Assembly: GCA_965246745.1 (NCBI GenBank)
Contig: OZ251980.1
Span: 496,001-560,000, forward strand
DNA length: 64,000 nt
Source: JANXMY01 sp965246745
Lineage (GTDB): Bacteria > Armatimonadota > Armatimonadia > Armatimonadales > Capsulimonadaceae
Direction: 5' to 3'
Shown here: piece after piece, positions 15,770-24,944 of the stretch
Position numbering within the stretch: position 1 is the first letter of the stretch
Layout: the number at the start of each line of letters is the position of its first letter
The notes under the pieces: generated by a model
Seen by the model: only the letters and a program-made list of their open reading frames with translations
Told to the model about the DNA's origin: nothing
Databases searched by the model: none
Translations under genes and position numbers: made by a program

Positions 15770-17362
15770 ATGACCGGATACACGCCGCCGTTTTACCCGA
15801 TTGTTTATGTACGCGGCTTTGCACCGACCGGCTCAAGCCGCGACGATACGTTCCATGACCTGTACTACGGGTACGCGGAAACTTCCGTCGAGCCGCGCCC
15901 AAAATCTCCCCAGGATGCGGCTTCGATAGACGACCGCGTGGCGCTGGACCTCTTTGAAGGCCAGCTCATCCGGTTCATGAAAGAGTTCGGCTACGCCGAC
16001 GCTTCGCACGATGGCCTGCGGCTGGCACAGCGCCAAAGCGGCGGGCAGGGCGCACCCGCCGACCCGACCCGCTCCCTGTGGATCAGCCGCTTTTACGACA
16101 CGGATGTCGTCACCGGCCGAGTCCGGCCCATCACCGAGCATGCCCAAGACCTGCGCCGGCTCCTTGACGAGACCATTCCCGCCGAGATGGACGCCTGCGG
16201 AGTAAGCCGCGACGGGTACAAAGTCATTTTGATCGCCCACTCGATGGGCGGCCTGGTCTGCCGCGCCCTGCTGCAAAACCTGTACCCGACCGACGGGATA
16301 GACCCGAAAGCGCGGGTTCACCGGCTTGTGACAATCGCCTCCCCCCACGGCGGGATCGAGTTCGGCATCGTGCCGGATTTTCTGGAAAACTTCGTGGTCC
16401 GAGCCTTCAATCCCGGCGACGCCGGGATGTTCTACGACCCGCAGATGCGCGGCTATCTTAAGCTCGGCGCGGCGGAGCCGCTTAACAGCCTCGGCGCTGC
16501 CGGCCCGCTGTCGTTCCCGGCGGCCCGCTGTTTTTGCCTGATCGGCAGCAACTACGCCGCGTATGACGCCGTGTGGGGGCAGCAGCGGCGCATCACCGGG
16601 AACTTCAGCGACGGCCTGGTCAAGCAGGACCGGGCGTTTATCGCCGGGGCATACACGGCGAATGTCCACCGCGCCCATTCCAGCCGGGACAGCGGGATTG
16701 TCAACAGTTACCAGTCATTTGAGAACATTCACAGGTTTTTATTCGGCGATACAAAAGTTGTGCTGTCGCTGGAAAACCTTCAAATCACCGATGCCGCCGG
16801 TTTGGAAGACAAAAGCTACTACAATCTGGAATTTCGACTGGCGGTGCGGGGCGGCGGCGCGGTCTTCCTGCACGAGCGCCGCGAAGACCCCTGCGAAAAC
16901 GCCGTTCGCTTTCCGGCAAGCCAGGTGCCGGGGTCGCAGGCGCTGCACACGGTGTTCTTGAACTCGCGGCGGGCGCGGCCCGGCGATCCGGGCCTGCATT
17001 TCATGCTGTCGCTGCGCCTTGCCGAATGCCGCGTGGAAAAGGGCCTGCTGTGGGACCATGATTATCCCGCACGTCCGATTTACAGCGAGACGCTGGAAAT
17101 CCGGGTGGACAGCGAGAAAGCGAAAGCGTATTGGGAGACCGGGGTCGCCGGGCCGGGCCTTTTGCAGTACCGCTGGCTGTCCGGCCCGGATGCGACCGCC
17201 GTGAATTTCGGCGGCGACCTCGGCACCGTCTGGCAGGAGGCGGATATGGAGCGCGGGAGTTACTTCGACCTTCCGCTGCGCTCTGCGGAAACGGTCGCCG
17301 GCACGCTGCGCCTGGCCCCCAGAGCCTGGCCTGACCAAGCACTGACTTTCGACACGCTGTGA
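15770..17362 (+). CDS. PGAP1/lipase-like alpha/beta hydrolase with C-terminal domain
   Basis: A 530-residue serine hydrolase. The nucleophile elbow is AHSMGG (S158). The likely acid and histidine are D281 in NFSDGLVKQ and H303 in VHRAHS, completing a triad in the order found in PGAP1/LCAT-type lipases. It starts with PFYPIVYVRGFAPTGSSRDD, the oxyanion-side strand. Residues about 325-530 form a separate beta-rich domain (VVLSLENLQITDAAGLEDKS onward), perhaps for substrate binding. No signal peptide is visible, so an ester or lipid substrate inside the cell is likely. It is the last gene of the cassette. Confidence 0.75.
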   Translation: MTGYTPPFYPIVYVRGFAPTGSSRDDTFHDLYYGYAETSVEPRPKSPQDAASIDDRVALDLFEGQLIRFMKEFGYADASHDGLRLAQRQSGGQGAPADPTRSLWISRFYDTDVVTGRVRPITEHAQDLRRLLDETIPAEMDACGVSRDGYKVILIAHSMGGLVCRALLQNLYPTDGIDPKARVHRLVTIASPHGGIEFGIVPDFLENFVVRAFNPGDAGMFYDPQMRGYLKLGAAEPLNSLGAAGPLSFPAARCFCLIGSNYAAYDAVWGQQRRITGNFSDGLVKQDRAFIAGAYTANVHRAHSSRDSGIVNSYQSFENIHRFLFGDTKVVLSLENLQITDAAGLEDKSYYNLEFRLAVRGGGAVFLHERREDPCENAVRFPASQVPGSQALHTVFLNSRRARPGDPGLHFMLSLRLAECRVEKGLLWDHDYPARPIYSETLEIRVDSEKAKAYWETGVAGPGLLQYRWLSGPDATAVNFGGDLGTVWQEADMERGSYFDLPLRSAETVAGTLRLAPRAWPDQALTFDTL

Positions 17363-17367
17363 CGGTG

Positions 17368-17916
17368 TCAGGGCTTGGAAGGCGCAGGCGTCAGCCCGTG
17401 CGCCTGCACCTGCGCGATGAAGTTTTTGGCGTCGGCGGCATGCTGCCCCTGCGGAAACTTTTGCAGGTACTCGCGCCAGATCGCGACCGCGTGGCCTTTG
17501 TCTCCGAGGTCGAACGCGTAGACAATCCCTTGATTGAGCAAACTGTTTTCATGGCCCGGCTGCTCACGCTGGGCAATCTGAAACTGTTCCAGCGCTTTTT
17601 GCGGCTGATGCAGGTTGCGGTACGCCGTGCCGAGATCGGTGCGGATGTCGGCGTTTTCCGTGCCGGCGGCAATCGCCTGGGTGTAGTAAGCGGCCGCCTG
17701 CGCCCAATTTTTCTGGTCAAACGCCGCGTTGCCGGAGGTCACGGCCGCGTCGCCGCTGAGCACCCGCAAAGCCGACGCCTGCCTCAGCGCCGGGCGCAGG
17801 GCGAGGTAAGTGCCGCCGGAGCCGAGGGCGGCGCACCCGAGGCCGGTCAAAAGCAGGGCGGGCCACCAGGGTTTCGGCGCGGCGGCGGGCAGCGGGCGGC
17901 GGGTCTTGCGCGGCAT
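17368..17916 (-). CDS. Membrane-anchored TPR protein
   Basis: A 182-residue protein with a short basic start, one membrane helix (WWPALLLTGLGCAALGSGG) and three TPR-like units (GNAAFDQKNWAQAAAYYTQA, ADIRTDLGTAYRNLHQPQKA, NSLLNQGIVYAFDLGDKG) ending in a Pro-rich tail. TPRs mediate protein contacts; the partner is unknown. ATG 17916 is preferred to TTG 17925 because GGAG lies 10 bases before it. It follows dxs by 19 bases on the same strand and so is probably co-transcribed with it. It is convergent with the lipase gene, with 5 bases between stops. Confidence 0.7.
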   Translation of the reverse strand: MPRKTRRPLPAAAPKPWWPALLLTGLGCAALGSGGTYLALRPALRQASALRVLSGDAAVTSGNAAFDQKNWAQAAAYYTQAIAAGTENADIRTDLGTAYRNLHQPQKALEQFQIAQREQPGHENSLLNQGIVYAFDLGDKGHAVAIWREYLQKFPQGQHAADAKNFIAQVQAHGLTPAPSKP

Positions 17917-17935
17917 GATCAGCAAACTCCAATCA

Positions 17936-19900
17936 TCAGCGCACTCCCGCCGGCACTTTTTCGCGGACGCTTTCCGGGGCAGCGGCGGATGCGCGGCGCG
18001 GCATGAGCGCCAGCGCCCGGCGGGCGGCGCTTTCGGCGGTCAAGCCGGCGATCTCGCGCAGCACCGGCACCGGGCCATGCTCGATAAAGTGGTCCGGCAG
18101 GCCAATCACGGTGGACGGCACAAGAAGATTGGCCTGGGACAAAAGCTCCAGCACGGCGGAGCCGAAGCCGCCCGACTCGACTCCGTCTTCAATCGTCACC
18201 ACCGAGCCGCACCGGCGCACGGCATTTATGATTGTCTCGCCGTCTAAAGGCTTGCAGAAACGGGCGTTGATAACCGTGGCTTCGACTCCCTGTTCGGCCA
18301 GAATGTCGGCGGCATCAAGGGCGATCTTGACCCCCGCGCCGAGGCCGAGCAGGACGGTGTCCGCGCCCCGGCGCAGGGTTTCCGCCCGGCCCAGCTCAAT
18401 CGGGCGCGGGGCGTCGCCGAGCGCGTCCTGCCCGCCGCGCGGGTAGCGCACCGCCACCGGGCCGGCGTCGTACCCTAAAGCGAACCGGGTCATCGCCCGC
18501 ATTTCGTCGGTGTCTTTCGGGGCCATCAAAACCAAGTTGGGAACACAGCGAAGATAAGCCAAATCAAAGACGCCGTGATGGGTCCCGCCATCGTCGCCGA
18601 CCAGGCCGCCCCGGTCGAGGAAAAACTTGACGGGCAGATGCTGCAAGGCAACATCGTGAATGATCGGATCGTAAGCTCTTTGGAGAAACGTGGAATAAAT
18701 CGCGGCGACGGGCTTGAAGCCTTCGGCGGCGAGGCCGGCGGCGAACACAACCGCGTGCTGCTCGGCGATGCCGACATCGAAGAACCGCTCGGGGTGCAGC
18801 TTCGCGAACTTGTTCAGCCCGGTGCCGTCGGGCATCGCCGCCGTGATGCCGACAATTTTGTCGTCGGTCTCCGCCAGGTCGTTCAGGGTCTCGACAAACG
18901 CATCGGTGAACGAAACGCCGGGCAGCTTGGCTTCGGTTTTGCCGTCATCGGGACTGAATTTCCCGAGGCCATGATAAGTCCGCGAATTGGCTTCAGCATA
19001 GGGAATGCCTTTACCCTTGACCGTGAGCACATGCACCAGCACCGGGCCTTTGAGCCGCTTGACATGCTGGAAAACGTCCACTAAGTTGTCTAAATTGTGC
19101 CCGTCAATCGGGCCGATATAGGTGAAGCCCATTTCCTCAAACAGCAGGCCCTTGTGGGCGGGGGTCGCAAAATGGGTCGCCGTATGCTTGGCGGCTTTGG
19201 CGGCTTTTTTGATGATCCCTGAGCCGACCGGCATGCCGGCGATCATCCGCTTGGCCGTGTTCTCGCCCGCCTGATACAGCGGCTCCATGCGGAGCTTCGC
19301 CAAATAAGTCGCCAACGCGCCGACATTCTCGGCAATGGACATTTCGTTGTCGTTCAAGACAATCGTAATATCCGTGCCGTCGTCGGCAGCGTTGTTCAGG
19401 CCCTCCAAAGCCATGCCGCCGGTCAGCGCCCCGTCGCCGATCAGCGCCAGCACCGAGTGTTTTTTGCCTTGAAAATCCCGCGCTTTGGCAAACCCCATCG
19501 CCGCCGAGATAGATGTGGACGCGTGCCCGGCCCCAAATAAATCATAGGGGGACTCGTCAATCCGCAAAAAGCCCGACAAGCCGCCGTGCTGCCGGATGGT
19601 CGGGAGCTGCTCACGCCGTCCGGTCAGTATCTTGTGGACATAGCCCTGATGCCCGACATCCCAGATCAGCTTGTCTTTCGGGAGCGTGTAAACTTTGTGC
19701 AGCGCCAGGGTCAGCTCGACCACGCCGAGCGAAGGCGCGAGGTGCCCGCCGGTTTTGGCGACGGTTTGGGTGAGGTACTGGCGGATTTGCTGAGCCAGCG
19801 TGCGAAGCTGATCCGGGGACAGGGATTTGACATCGGCGGGGCTGTGGATGCCGTCCAGCAATGTAGGCGCGAGCGGCGTCGCGGGTTCGGGCAGGTCCAT
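17936..19900 (-). CDS. dxs: 1-deoxy-D-xylulose-5-phosphate synthase Dxs
   Basis: Condenses pyruvate with glyceraldehyde 3-phosphate, the first step of the MEP isoprenoid pathway, using thiamine diphosphate. The 654-residue protein shows the N-terminal LAQQIRQYL and GGHLAPSLGVVELTLALHKV, the ThDP motif GDGALTGGMALEGLNNA to NDNEMSI, the transketolase pyrimidine domain (DVGIAEQHAVVFAAGLAAEG, with the catalytic glutamate) and the C-terminal domain (ARFCKPLD, GGFGSAVLELL). The length is normal. The ATG at 19900 begins MDLPEPATP. It heads a transcript with the small TPR gene. Confidence 0.96.
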   Translation of the reverse strand: MDLPEPATPLAPTLLDGIHSPADVKSLSPDQLRTLAQQIRQYLTQTVAKTGGHLAPSLGVVELTLALHKVYTLPKDKLIWDVGHQGYVHKILTGRREQLPTIRQHGGLSGFLRIDESPYDLFGAGHASTSISAAMGFAKARDFQGKKHSVLALIGDGALTGGMALEGLNNAADDGTDITIVLNDNEMSIAENVGALATYLAKLRMEPLYQAGENTAKRMIAGMPVGSGIIKKAAKAAKHTATHFATPAHKGLLFEEMGFTYIGPIDGHNLDNLVDVFQHVKRLKGPVLVHVLTVKGKGIPYAEANSRTYHGLGKFSPDDGKTEAKLPGVSFTDAFVETLNDLAETDDKIVGITAAMPDGTGLNKFAKLHPERFFDVGIAEQHAVVFAAGLAAEGFKPVAAIYSTFLQRAYDPIIHDVALQHLPVKFFLDRGGLVGDDGGTHHGVFDLAYLRCVPNLVLMAPKDTDEMRAMTRFALGYDAGPVAVRYPRGGQDALGDAPRPIELGRAETLRRGADTVLLGLGAGVKIALDAADILAEQGVEATVINARFCKPLDGETIINAVRRCGSVVTIEDGVESGGFGSAVLELLSQANLLVPSTVIGLPDHFIEHGPVPVLREIAGLTAESAARRALALMPRRASAAAPESVREKVPAGVR

Positions 19901-19985
19901 GCGGGGCGTCTCTTTCTCGTGGGTCTGTCAAGAGTATACCCGGCTTTGTCGCTTTATTTCACAAAGTAGTTTGCATAATTTCAAC

Positions 19986-20271
19986 AACCCCTCCCGCTCG
20001 TCCCTCGCTCCCTCCCCTGTTAGGGAAGGGCAAGAACGACGTTGTTGCATAAATAGCGGTCTGTAGGGGCGCTGCTTGCTGCGCCCTTCTTGCTGCGCCT
20101 TTCTGGGTGTGGCCTGCGTCTCTGAGTAAGTTAAGCAGTTATGCAACAACGCCGCTTCAAACTACTTTTCAAGACTGTGCTTCTTGGCAAGAGGCATAGC
20201 CTCGCGCGAGAGGGTCGTCGTTCTTGCCCTTTCCTAACAGGGGAGGGAGCGAGGGACGAGCGGGAGGGGTT
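19986..20271. repeat. Nested long palindromic element, 286 bases
   Basis: Outer arms of 56 bases (19986-20041 and 20216-20271) are reverse complements at 55 of 56 positions. Inside them sit 12-base arms GTTGTTGCATAA / TTATGCAACAAC (20041-20052 and 20139-20150) around an 86-base core containing GGGGCGCTGCTTGCTGCGCC. It fills the gap between dxs and the acetyltransferase gene and contains no gene. The near-perfect arms suggest a recent or gene-converted copy. Confidence 0.85.
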
Positions 20272-20272
20272 C

Positions 20273-20839
20273 CTACGCCGTCCCCAAGTCGCTGCGATGC
20301 GTTTCCCAATCCTCGCGGGTCAGCCGCCAGCGGACGTTCCGAAACTTTCCGCCGACATGAGGAACATCCTCTTCTATGGACACAATCACTGCCCCGGAAA
20401 TTTCTTTGATCCGGTGCGACGCTCGGTTCGGCTCGGCATTGTTGAGCAGCAAAAACGGCAGTTTCAGGTGGCCGAACGCAAAGTCATTGACTGCCGAAAC
20501 GGCCTCTTTCATGTAGCCTCTGTGATGATAGGCTTTTCCCAGCCAAAATCCACGATTGTCTTCCTTGCTGCTCGGATAAAGACCGACCGCACCGATCAAA
20601 ACATCGTCTTCCTCGGACTTCAGCGTGATCGCCCAATCGTACTGCTCCTCAGTCTCATTTTTCGGCAGCACGGCCTCAAGAAACTGCCGTGCGCCGTCTT
20701 CCGGGTACGGCCAGGGGATTGCCGCTGCCATATACTGAACAATCTCCCAGTGGGCAAACAGGTCCTGAATGCGGGACGCATCGCCGATACGGAGCGGCCT
20801 CAGCCGCAGCCGAGGGGTCTCAAGAATTATTTCGCTCAT
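20273..20839 (-). CDS. RimJ/RimL-type GNAT acetyltransferase
   Basis: A 188-residue N-acetyltransferase using acetyl-CoA. The N terminus has the RimJ/L signature IILETPRLRLRPLRIGDASR, then PWPYPEDGARQFL, DWAITLKSEEDDVLIGAVGL, the Q/RxxGxG-like region as YHHRGYMKEAVSAV, and NNAEPNRASHRI. The usual QGKGYA loop is replaced by HHRGYM, so cofactor binding may be weaker. The substrate is likely a protein N terminus or an aminoglycoside-like amine. It overlaps the upstream rsgA gene by 4 bases (ATGA). Its stop abuts the large palindrome at 20271. Confidence 0.85.
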   Translation of the reverse strand: MSEIILETPRLRLRPLRIGDASRIQDLFAHWEIVQYMAAAIPWPYPEDGARQFLEAVLPKNETEEQYDWAITLKSEEDDVLIGAVGLYPSSKEDNRGFWLGKAYHHRGYMKEAVSAVNDFAFGHLKLPFLLLNNAEPNRASHRIKEISGAVIVSIEEDVPHVGGKFRNVRWRLTREDWETHRSDLGTA

Positions 20840-21777
20840 GTCATCCCCAAATAGCTTTCGTAGCGCCGCCGGTCAATCACAAAAGCGTCTACCGCCGCGC
20901 GGACGGCGCAGCCCTGCTCGGTGTGGTGGCGGCAGTCGGCGTATTTGCATTCGGCGAGAAACGGCGCGAACTCGGGAAAGCAGTAGCGGATTTCGCTTTT
21001 TTCCACTTCCCAAAAGTCCACTTGGCGCAGGCCCGGCGTGTCGGCGACCCACCCGCCGCCGTTTAATGGAATCAGTTCAGCCGTGGTGGTCGTGTGCCGG
21101 CCCGCCAGATTGGTTTCGCTGATGTCGCCGGTTTTCAGCGCCAGGCCCGGCTGAACCGCGTTCAGCAGGCTGCTTTTGCCGACCCCCGACGGCCCGGCGA
21201 CGGCGGAAATGCGGCCCTGCATGGCGGCCCGGACGGCGTCCACCCCCTGCCCTGTTTTCGCGCTGACCCAGTAAACGGGGTAGCCGATTTTCTCGTACAC
21301 CGCAATCGCGGCTTCGACTTCAGGCCGGTCGGCGTCTTCCAGGCGGTCTGTTTTGTTGACGACAATCCGGGGCGGAATGTCGGCGGCTTCGGCCAGCACC
21401 AGAAAGCGGTCCAGCAGCCAGACATCGGGCTTCGGATGGGCAGCGGCGACGGTCAAAAACGCCTGGTCCAAGTTCGCGACCAGCGTGTGCTCGCCCCGGC
21501 CCGACGGCGAATGGCGGGACAGGGACGACGTGCGCGGGAAAACGCTTTCAATCACCGCCAGCTCGCTGTCCACCTGCACCCGGTCCCCGACCGTCAGCGG
21601 GTCGGTCGTGCGCCGCTTGGCAGTCTGCTCCACCCGCCGGGCATGCGAGTTCGAGGTCGAGTAGACCAGCTCTTTTTTCAGATTGCCGCGCAGCTTGCAG
21701 ACCACCACGCCCGCCGTGTCGGTTTGAACGTAATAATTGCCGCTGTGGGTGCGAAACACCGTGCCTTCAAGCCGCAT
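20836..21777 (-). CDS. rsgA: Ribosome small-subunit GTPase RsgA
   Basis: Circularly permuted GTPase that aids late maturation of the 30S subunit. The 313-residue protein has an N-terminal OB fold (EGTVFRTHSGNYYVQTDTAG), the G motifs in permuted order (G4 NKTDRLED, G1 GPSGVGKSSLLNAV, G2 GRHTTT, G3 DTPGLRQ) and the C-terminal zinc finger (C-x4-C-x-H-x5-C region CKYADCRHHTEQGC). Length is typical. It overlaps the upstream TPR-like gene by 11 bases and the downstream acetyltransferase by 4, so all are in one operon. Confidence 0.96.
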   Translation of the reverse strand: MRLEGTVFRTHSGNYYVQTDTAGVVVCKLRGNLKKELVYSTSNSHARRVEQTAKRRTTDPLTVGDRVQVDSELAVIESVFPRTSSLSRHSPSGRGEHTLVANLDQAFLTVAAAHPKPDVWLLDRFLVLAEAADIPPRIVVNKTDRLEDADRPEVEAAIAVYEKIGYPVYWVSAKTGQGVDAVRAAMQGRISAVAGPSGVGKSSLLNAVQPGLALKTGDISETNLAGRHTTTTAELIPLNGGGWVADTPGLRQVDFWEVEKSEIRYCFPEFAPFLAECKYADCRHHTEQGCAVRAAVDAFVIDRRRYESYLGMT

Positions 21778-22831
21778 CCGGGCCTGCCAGCTTTGCCAAA
21801 ATCGGCTGCGGGTCGCGCAGCGCCGCAGCCAGCCGGCGAACCGCCGCGTCTTCTTCGGCTGCCGGCCGGCCGAGGCGTATCAAAAGGGCGCGGCGGCGCA
21901 GGCGAACGACGCATTCCCGCAGGATTTCGCCCCGGCTCGCCAGCGTCGCCAGCTCAAGGTCGCAGGCGTCAAGCGCCGCCTGCGGGCCGGAGTCCAGCGA
22001 GCAGTACGCAAAATACGCGTCAAAAAAGCCGGGGGTCGGAGTGCCGGGCCGGCTGCGGGAAAGGTCCAAAACGCGGCGGCAGCGCTCCTCGGCGGCGTCC
22101 GGGCGGCCTGCCTGACGCTCCGCCGCCGCGCCCCACAGCAGCAGCTCATGGACATACGGGATGCCGACTTCGCGGCCTTCAAACGTTTCCCCTAGCCCGG
22201 CCCAGTGGGCGACTTTGGCCCAGTCACCGCGCTGAAATGCAATCTGGGCCAGCGCCGCAAATGCAATCAAAACATGGTGGTAATCGGAAGCCGGCCAGCC
22301 GAGCGAGACGGCGTCCAAAGCCGCCTGTTCGGCGTCGCCCAGCCGCCCGAGGGCCAGCGGGTAGGCGGTGCGGATTTCCTGAAGGCAGTTGCGGCAGGGG
22401 CAATCGTCGGGGATTTCGGCAGCCATGTAAGCGATGGCTTCTTCAATCTGCCGGCTGAAGCCGAGCGGGTCCCGGCTCAGGTAGGAAAAGATCAAGTCTT
22501 CGCGCAGGCAGATGCGCTGCGGGAAGCCGGCAAACTCCGGCCCGGCGACCGCATTCACCGCCGCTTCGGCCAGCGGCAGGGCGGCGGCGGGGTCCCGCTT
22601 GTGAAACAGCAGGGCCTGGATCATCCAGTGCTCGTAAAAGCGGACAAACCACGGCTCGTCCAGCGCCGTCGCCAGCGTTCTGCCTTTTTCCAGCAGCCGC
22701 AGCGCTTCGTCCGGGTCCCGGCTGACTTTCGGCACGGCTTCGCTTGTCAGCGTCACCAAACCATACCGCTCCCCGTCCCGCGCGGCATAGGCGCGTTCCG
22801 CATACTCTCTGATCCAGTCGTGAATGTTCAA
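21767..22831 (-). CDS. TPR-like helical repeat protein
   Basis: A 354-residue cytoplasmic protein made of paired helices like degenerate TPRs (PDEALRLLEKGRTLATALDE, AAALPLAEAAVNAVAGPEFA, PDAAEERCRRVLDLSRSR). A CPCRNC motif (C143-C148 area) could bind metal or form a disulfide. No enzymatic motif is seen. The gene lies between the DUF6785-type gene (24-base gap) and rsgA (11-base overlap), so it is expressed with them; a role as an assembly or scaffold protein is a guess. Confidence 0.65.
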   Translation of the reverse strand: MNIHDWIREYAERAYAARDGERYGLVTLTSEAVPKVSRDPDEALRLLEKGRTLATALDEPWFVRFYEHWMIQALLFHKRDPAAALPLAEAAVNAVAGPEFAGFPQRICLREDLIFSYLSRDPLGFSRQIEEAIAYMAAEIPDDCPCRNCLQEIRTAYPLALGRLGDAEQAALDAVSLGWPASDYHHVLIAFAALAQIAFQRGDWAKVAHWAGLGETFEGREVGIPYVHELLLWGAAAERQAGRPDAAEERCRRVLDLSRSRPGTPTPGFFDAYFAYCSLDSGPQAALDACDLELATLASRGEILRECVVRLRRRALLIRLGRPAAEEDAAVRRLAAALRDPQPILAKLAGPDAA

Positions 22832-22855
22832 ATTCGCTCTCCGAACTTTTTCAGA

Positions 22856-24853
22856 TCACTGCCAGAATTGATAAGTGGGGTTCGAAGAGATGATACCCCA
22901 GATGTTCAGCAGACTGCCCGGCACGAACTGGCCTAAAATCAGGCCGTAAAAGAACGGCAGGGCGGCGGTGTAGGTTTTAATGCCGCCGTAGCGCAGCAGC
23001 AGGGTCTTGATAACCCACGCAATCAAAAGCGGCATCCAAAGCAGGTTCATTTCCCATGAGCCGCTGACGGCAAACGCCAGCGGGTGAAACGGCCACCAGA
23101 AAAAGCGCACCCGCATCGCCTGCAAAAACGCTGCCAGCAGAAACCCCGCCCCAATCGCAAGCCCGACATGGGTATTCGGCGGCTTGGGGTTTTGCAGCCA
23201 GCCCGCATAGCGGTCCCACGCCGAATGGTCCCCGCCCGGCAGGCCGTGAATATAGGTCGTGTGCAGCATCGCCCAGAACGCGCAGGCCATGCCGAAGCTG
23301 CCCGCCAGCAGCAGCGCCCAGAACCACGCCCGCATTTCGCGCCGCCCCGACTCAGCCGCCGCCGACATCGCCCCGGTCTGCTCGGCCAGCTTAAACGCTT
23401 CCAGTTGAAACGGCATCGGATGCGCCCGGTACGCGCGGTTGAACCAGTAAAACAAGCTCAGCACGGCGAGGCTCTGCGCTCCAATGGCACGCGGCCCCAA
23501 AAGGTCCGACAGCATCCAGTCCGGCCCGGTATAGTGCAGGTCGTGAACCGGCGTTCCCAGCTCCGCCCGCATCCGGGTGATAGCCAGCGCCAGCCCGAGA
23601 TACACCAGGAAAAAAGCCACGGCCAGCCACCAGGCCAGGCCCAGCGCCACCGAAAACGAAATCAGCGCCAGCAGCCCGCCGCCGAGGCCGAGCAGCGCCC
23701 ATTTATACCGCAGCGGCTCGGCAGAATCGTCCAAGTCGGACGAGCGGCCCAAAGCGCACCGCCAGACCTGCCCGAAGTAGCGGCGGCTGAGGTAAAGCGT
23801 AGACACGAAAAACAAAAAATACGCGCCCAGCGCCTGATAATTGGCATACGGCGTGCGCGGGTCCGAGTCCCAGCCGTTGGCAAACACCAACACCCCTTGC
23901 AGCTTCCACGTCAGATAAAAGAACCAGCACGAAAACAAAAACTCGGTCGGCATCATCAAGCCGAGGCCGATCACGAACGGATAAAACGTGATCGGGGTCC
24001 AGCCGACCGCGCTCCACGGCTTGTTTTGGATAAACTGGCTGAGGTCCAGGACGCTCGCCCCGTTGCCGAAGCCCAGCGCCGGCACGGCGGGAAAGTAATA
24101 ATTCAGCGAGCAGCTTAAATCCACCAAAAACGCCAGCCCGAAGCCGGCCCAAAACAAGCGGTTTCGGGTCAGCGGCACCCCGCTCCGCCCGCGTCCGAAC
24201 GGCTGGGCGTCGGTGATCTCCAGCGGGATTTTGACCAGCGGATACGACAAGCGCTCGTTGTCGGTCCACTGCCGGCGGATCAAAACATTGACGCACTGAA
24301 GCGTAAACAGCAAAACCATCATGAACCCGGTCCAGACGCCCATCGCCGGCAGCCAGGCCCGCAGATGCTGCGGCGTGTAAAGCGTCGAGTGCCCCAGATA
24401 ATACGCTTTGGTCGCGTCGGTGTCGCTCGCCATTGCCCACCGGGGCAGAAAGCGCCCGAACAGCGGCGTGTAGCCGTTGACCGCATCGGCATGGGCAAAC
24501 GGCCAGGTGAGGTTCAGGATAAGGATTTGGACGAGGTCCACCCCGGCCATGCAGGAGCCGAGGCAGAGCATGCTGTAAACCAGCAGCAGCTCGCCCTGAC
24601 AAAAAGCCCAGCGCGGGCGGCGCTTGGCGACCAGGCCGTTCAGGCCGGTCAAGACGACCAGCCAAAAAATGCAGTTGAAAAACAGGGAAATCGTTGTCGG
24701 ATGGGCGGAATACCGGATGTATTCCATCATCACGACCCAGTACGCATTGATCGGCATCAGCGCGAGGCCCAGCAGCAGCGCACGCGGTGTTACCGAGCGG
24801 GGCGGCAGCGCCGCCGGCGCGGCAGTGTTCGCGGCGGTTTCTTGAAGGGCCAT
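22856..24853 (-). CDS. Large polytopic membrane protein, DUF6785/DUF6784-like
   Basis: A 665-residue protein with about 13-15 membrane helices (for example ALLLGLALMPINAYWVVMM and FFLVYLGLALAITRMRAELG). The pattern, with LSYPLVKIPLEIT after the first block and RMRAELGTPVHDL before the second, fits the paired DUF6785/DUF6784 proteins known from Armatimonadota, Planctomycetota and related groups, which resemble oligopeptide-transporter-like proteins. Function is unproven; transport is the natural guess. It is the first gene of the operon with the TPR protein, rsgA and the acetyltransferase. Its promoter is a perfect consensus ending 5 bases before the ATG. Confidence 0.8.
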   Translation of the reverse strand: MALQETAANTAAPAALPPRSVTPRALLLGLALMPINAYWVVMMEYIRYSAHPTTISLFFNCIFWLVVLTGLNGLVAKRRPRWAFCQGELLLVYSMLCLGSCMAGVDLVQILILNLTWPFAHADAVNGYTPLFGRFLPRWAMASDTDATKAYYLGHSTLYTPQHLRAWLPAMGVWTGFMMVLLFTLQCVNVLIRRQWTDNERLSYPLVKIPLEITDAQPFGRGRSGVPLTRNRLFWAGFGLAFLVDLSCSLNYYFPAVPALGFGNGASVLDLSQFIQNKPWSAVGWTPITFYPFVIGLGLMMPTEFLFSCWFFYLTWKLQGVLVFANGWDSDPRTPYANYQALGAYFLFFVSTLYLSRRYFGQVWRCALGRSSDLDDSAEPLRYKWALLGLGGGLLALISFSVALGLAWWLAVAFFLVYLGLALAITRMRAELGTPVHDLHYTGPDWMLSDLLGPRAIGAQSLAVLSLFYWFNRAYRAHPMPFQLEAFKLAEQTGAMSAAAESGRREMRAWFWALLLAGSFGMACAFWAMLHTTYIHGLPGGDHSAWDRYAGWLQNPKPPNTHVGLAIGAGFLLAAFLQAMRVRFFWWPFHPLAFAVSGSWEMNLLWMPLLIAWVIKTLLLRYGGIKTYTAALPFFYGLILGQFVPGSLLNIWGIISSNPTYQFWQ

Positions 24854-24858
24854 GCGCG

Positions 24859-24887
24859 ATTATAATACAGAGCGATGTTTCTGTCAA
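24859..24887 (-). promoter_or_regulatory. Perfect consensus promoter, leaderless start
   Basis: On the minus strand TTGACA (24882-24887), a 17-base spacer and TATAAT (24859-24864) match sigma-70 consensus at all 12 positions. Only 5 bases separate the -10 from ATG 24853, leaving no room for a Shine-Dalgarno. Confidence 0.9.
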
Positions 24888-24944
24888 GACTCACTCGGGG
24901 GCGGAAAACGAAATTTCCGTGCGGACGCATTTTATATAAAAAAT

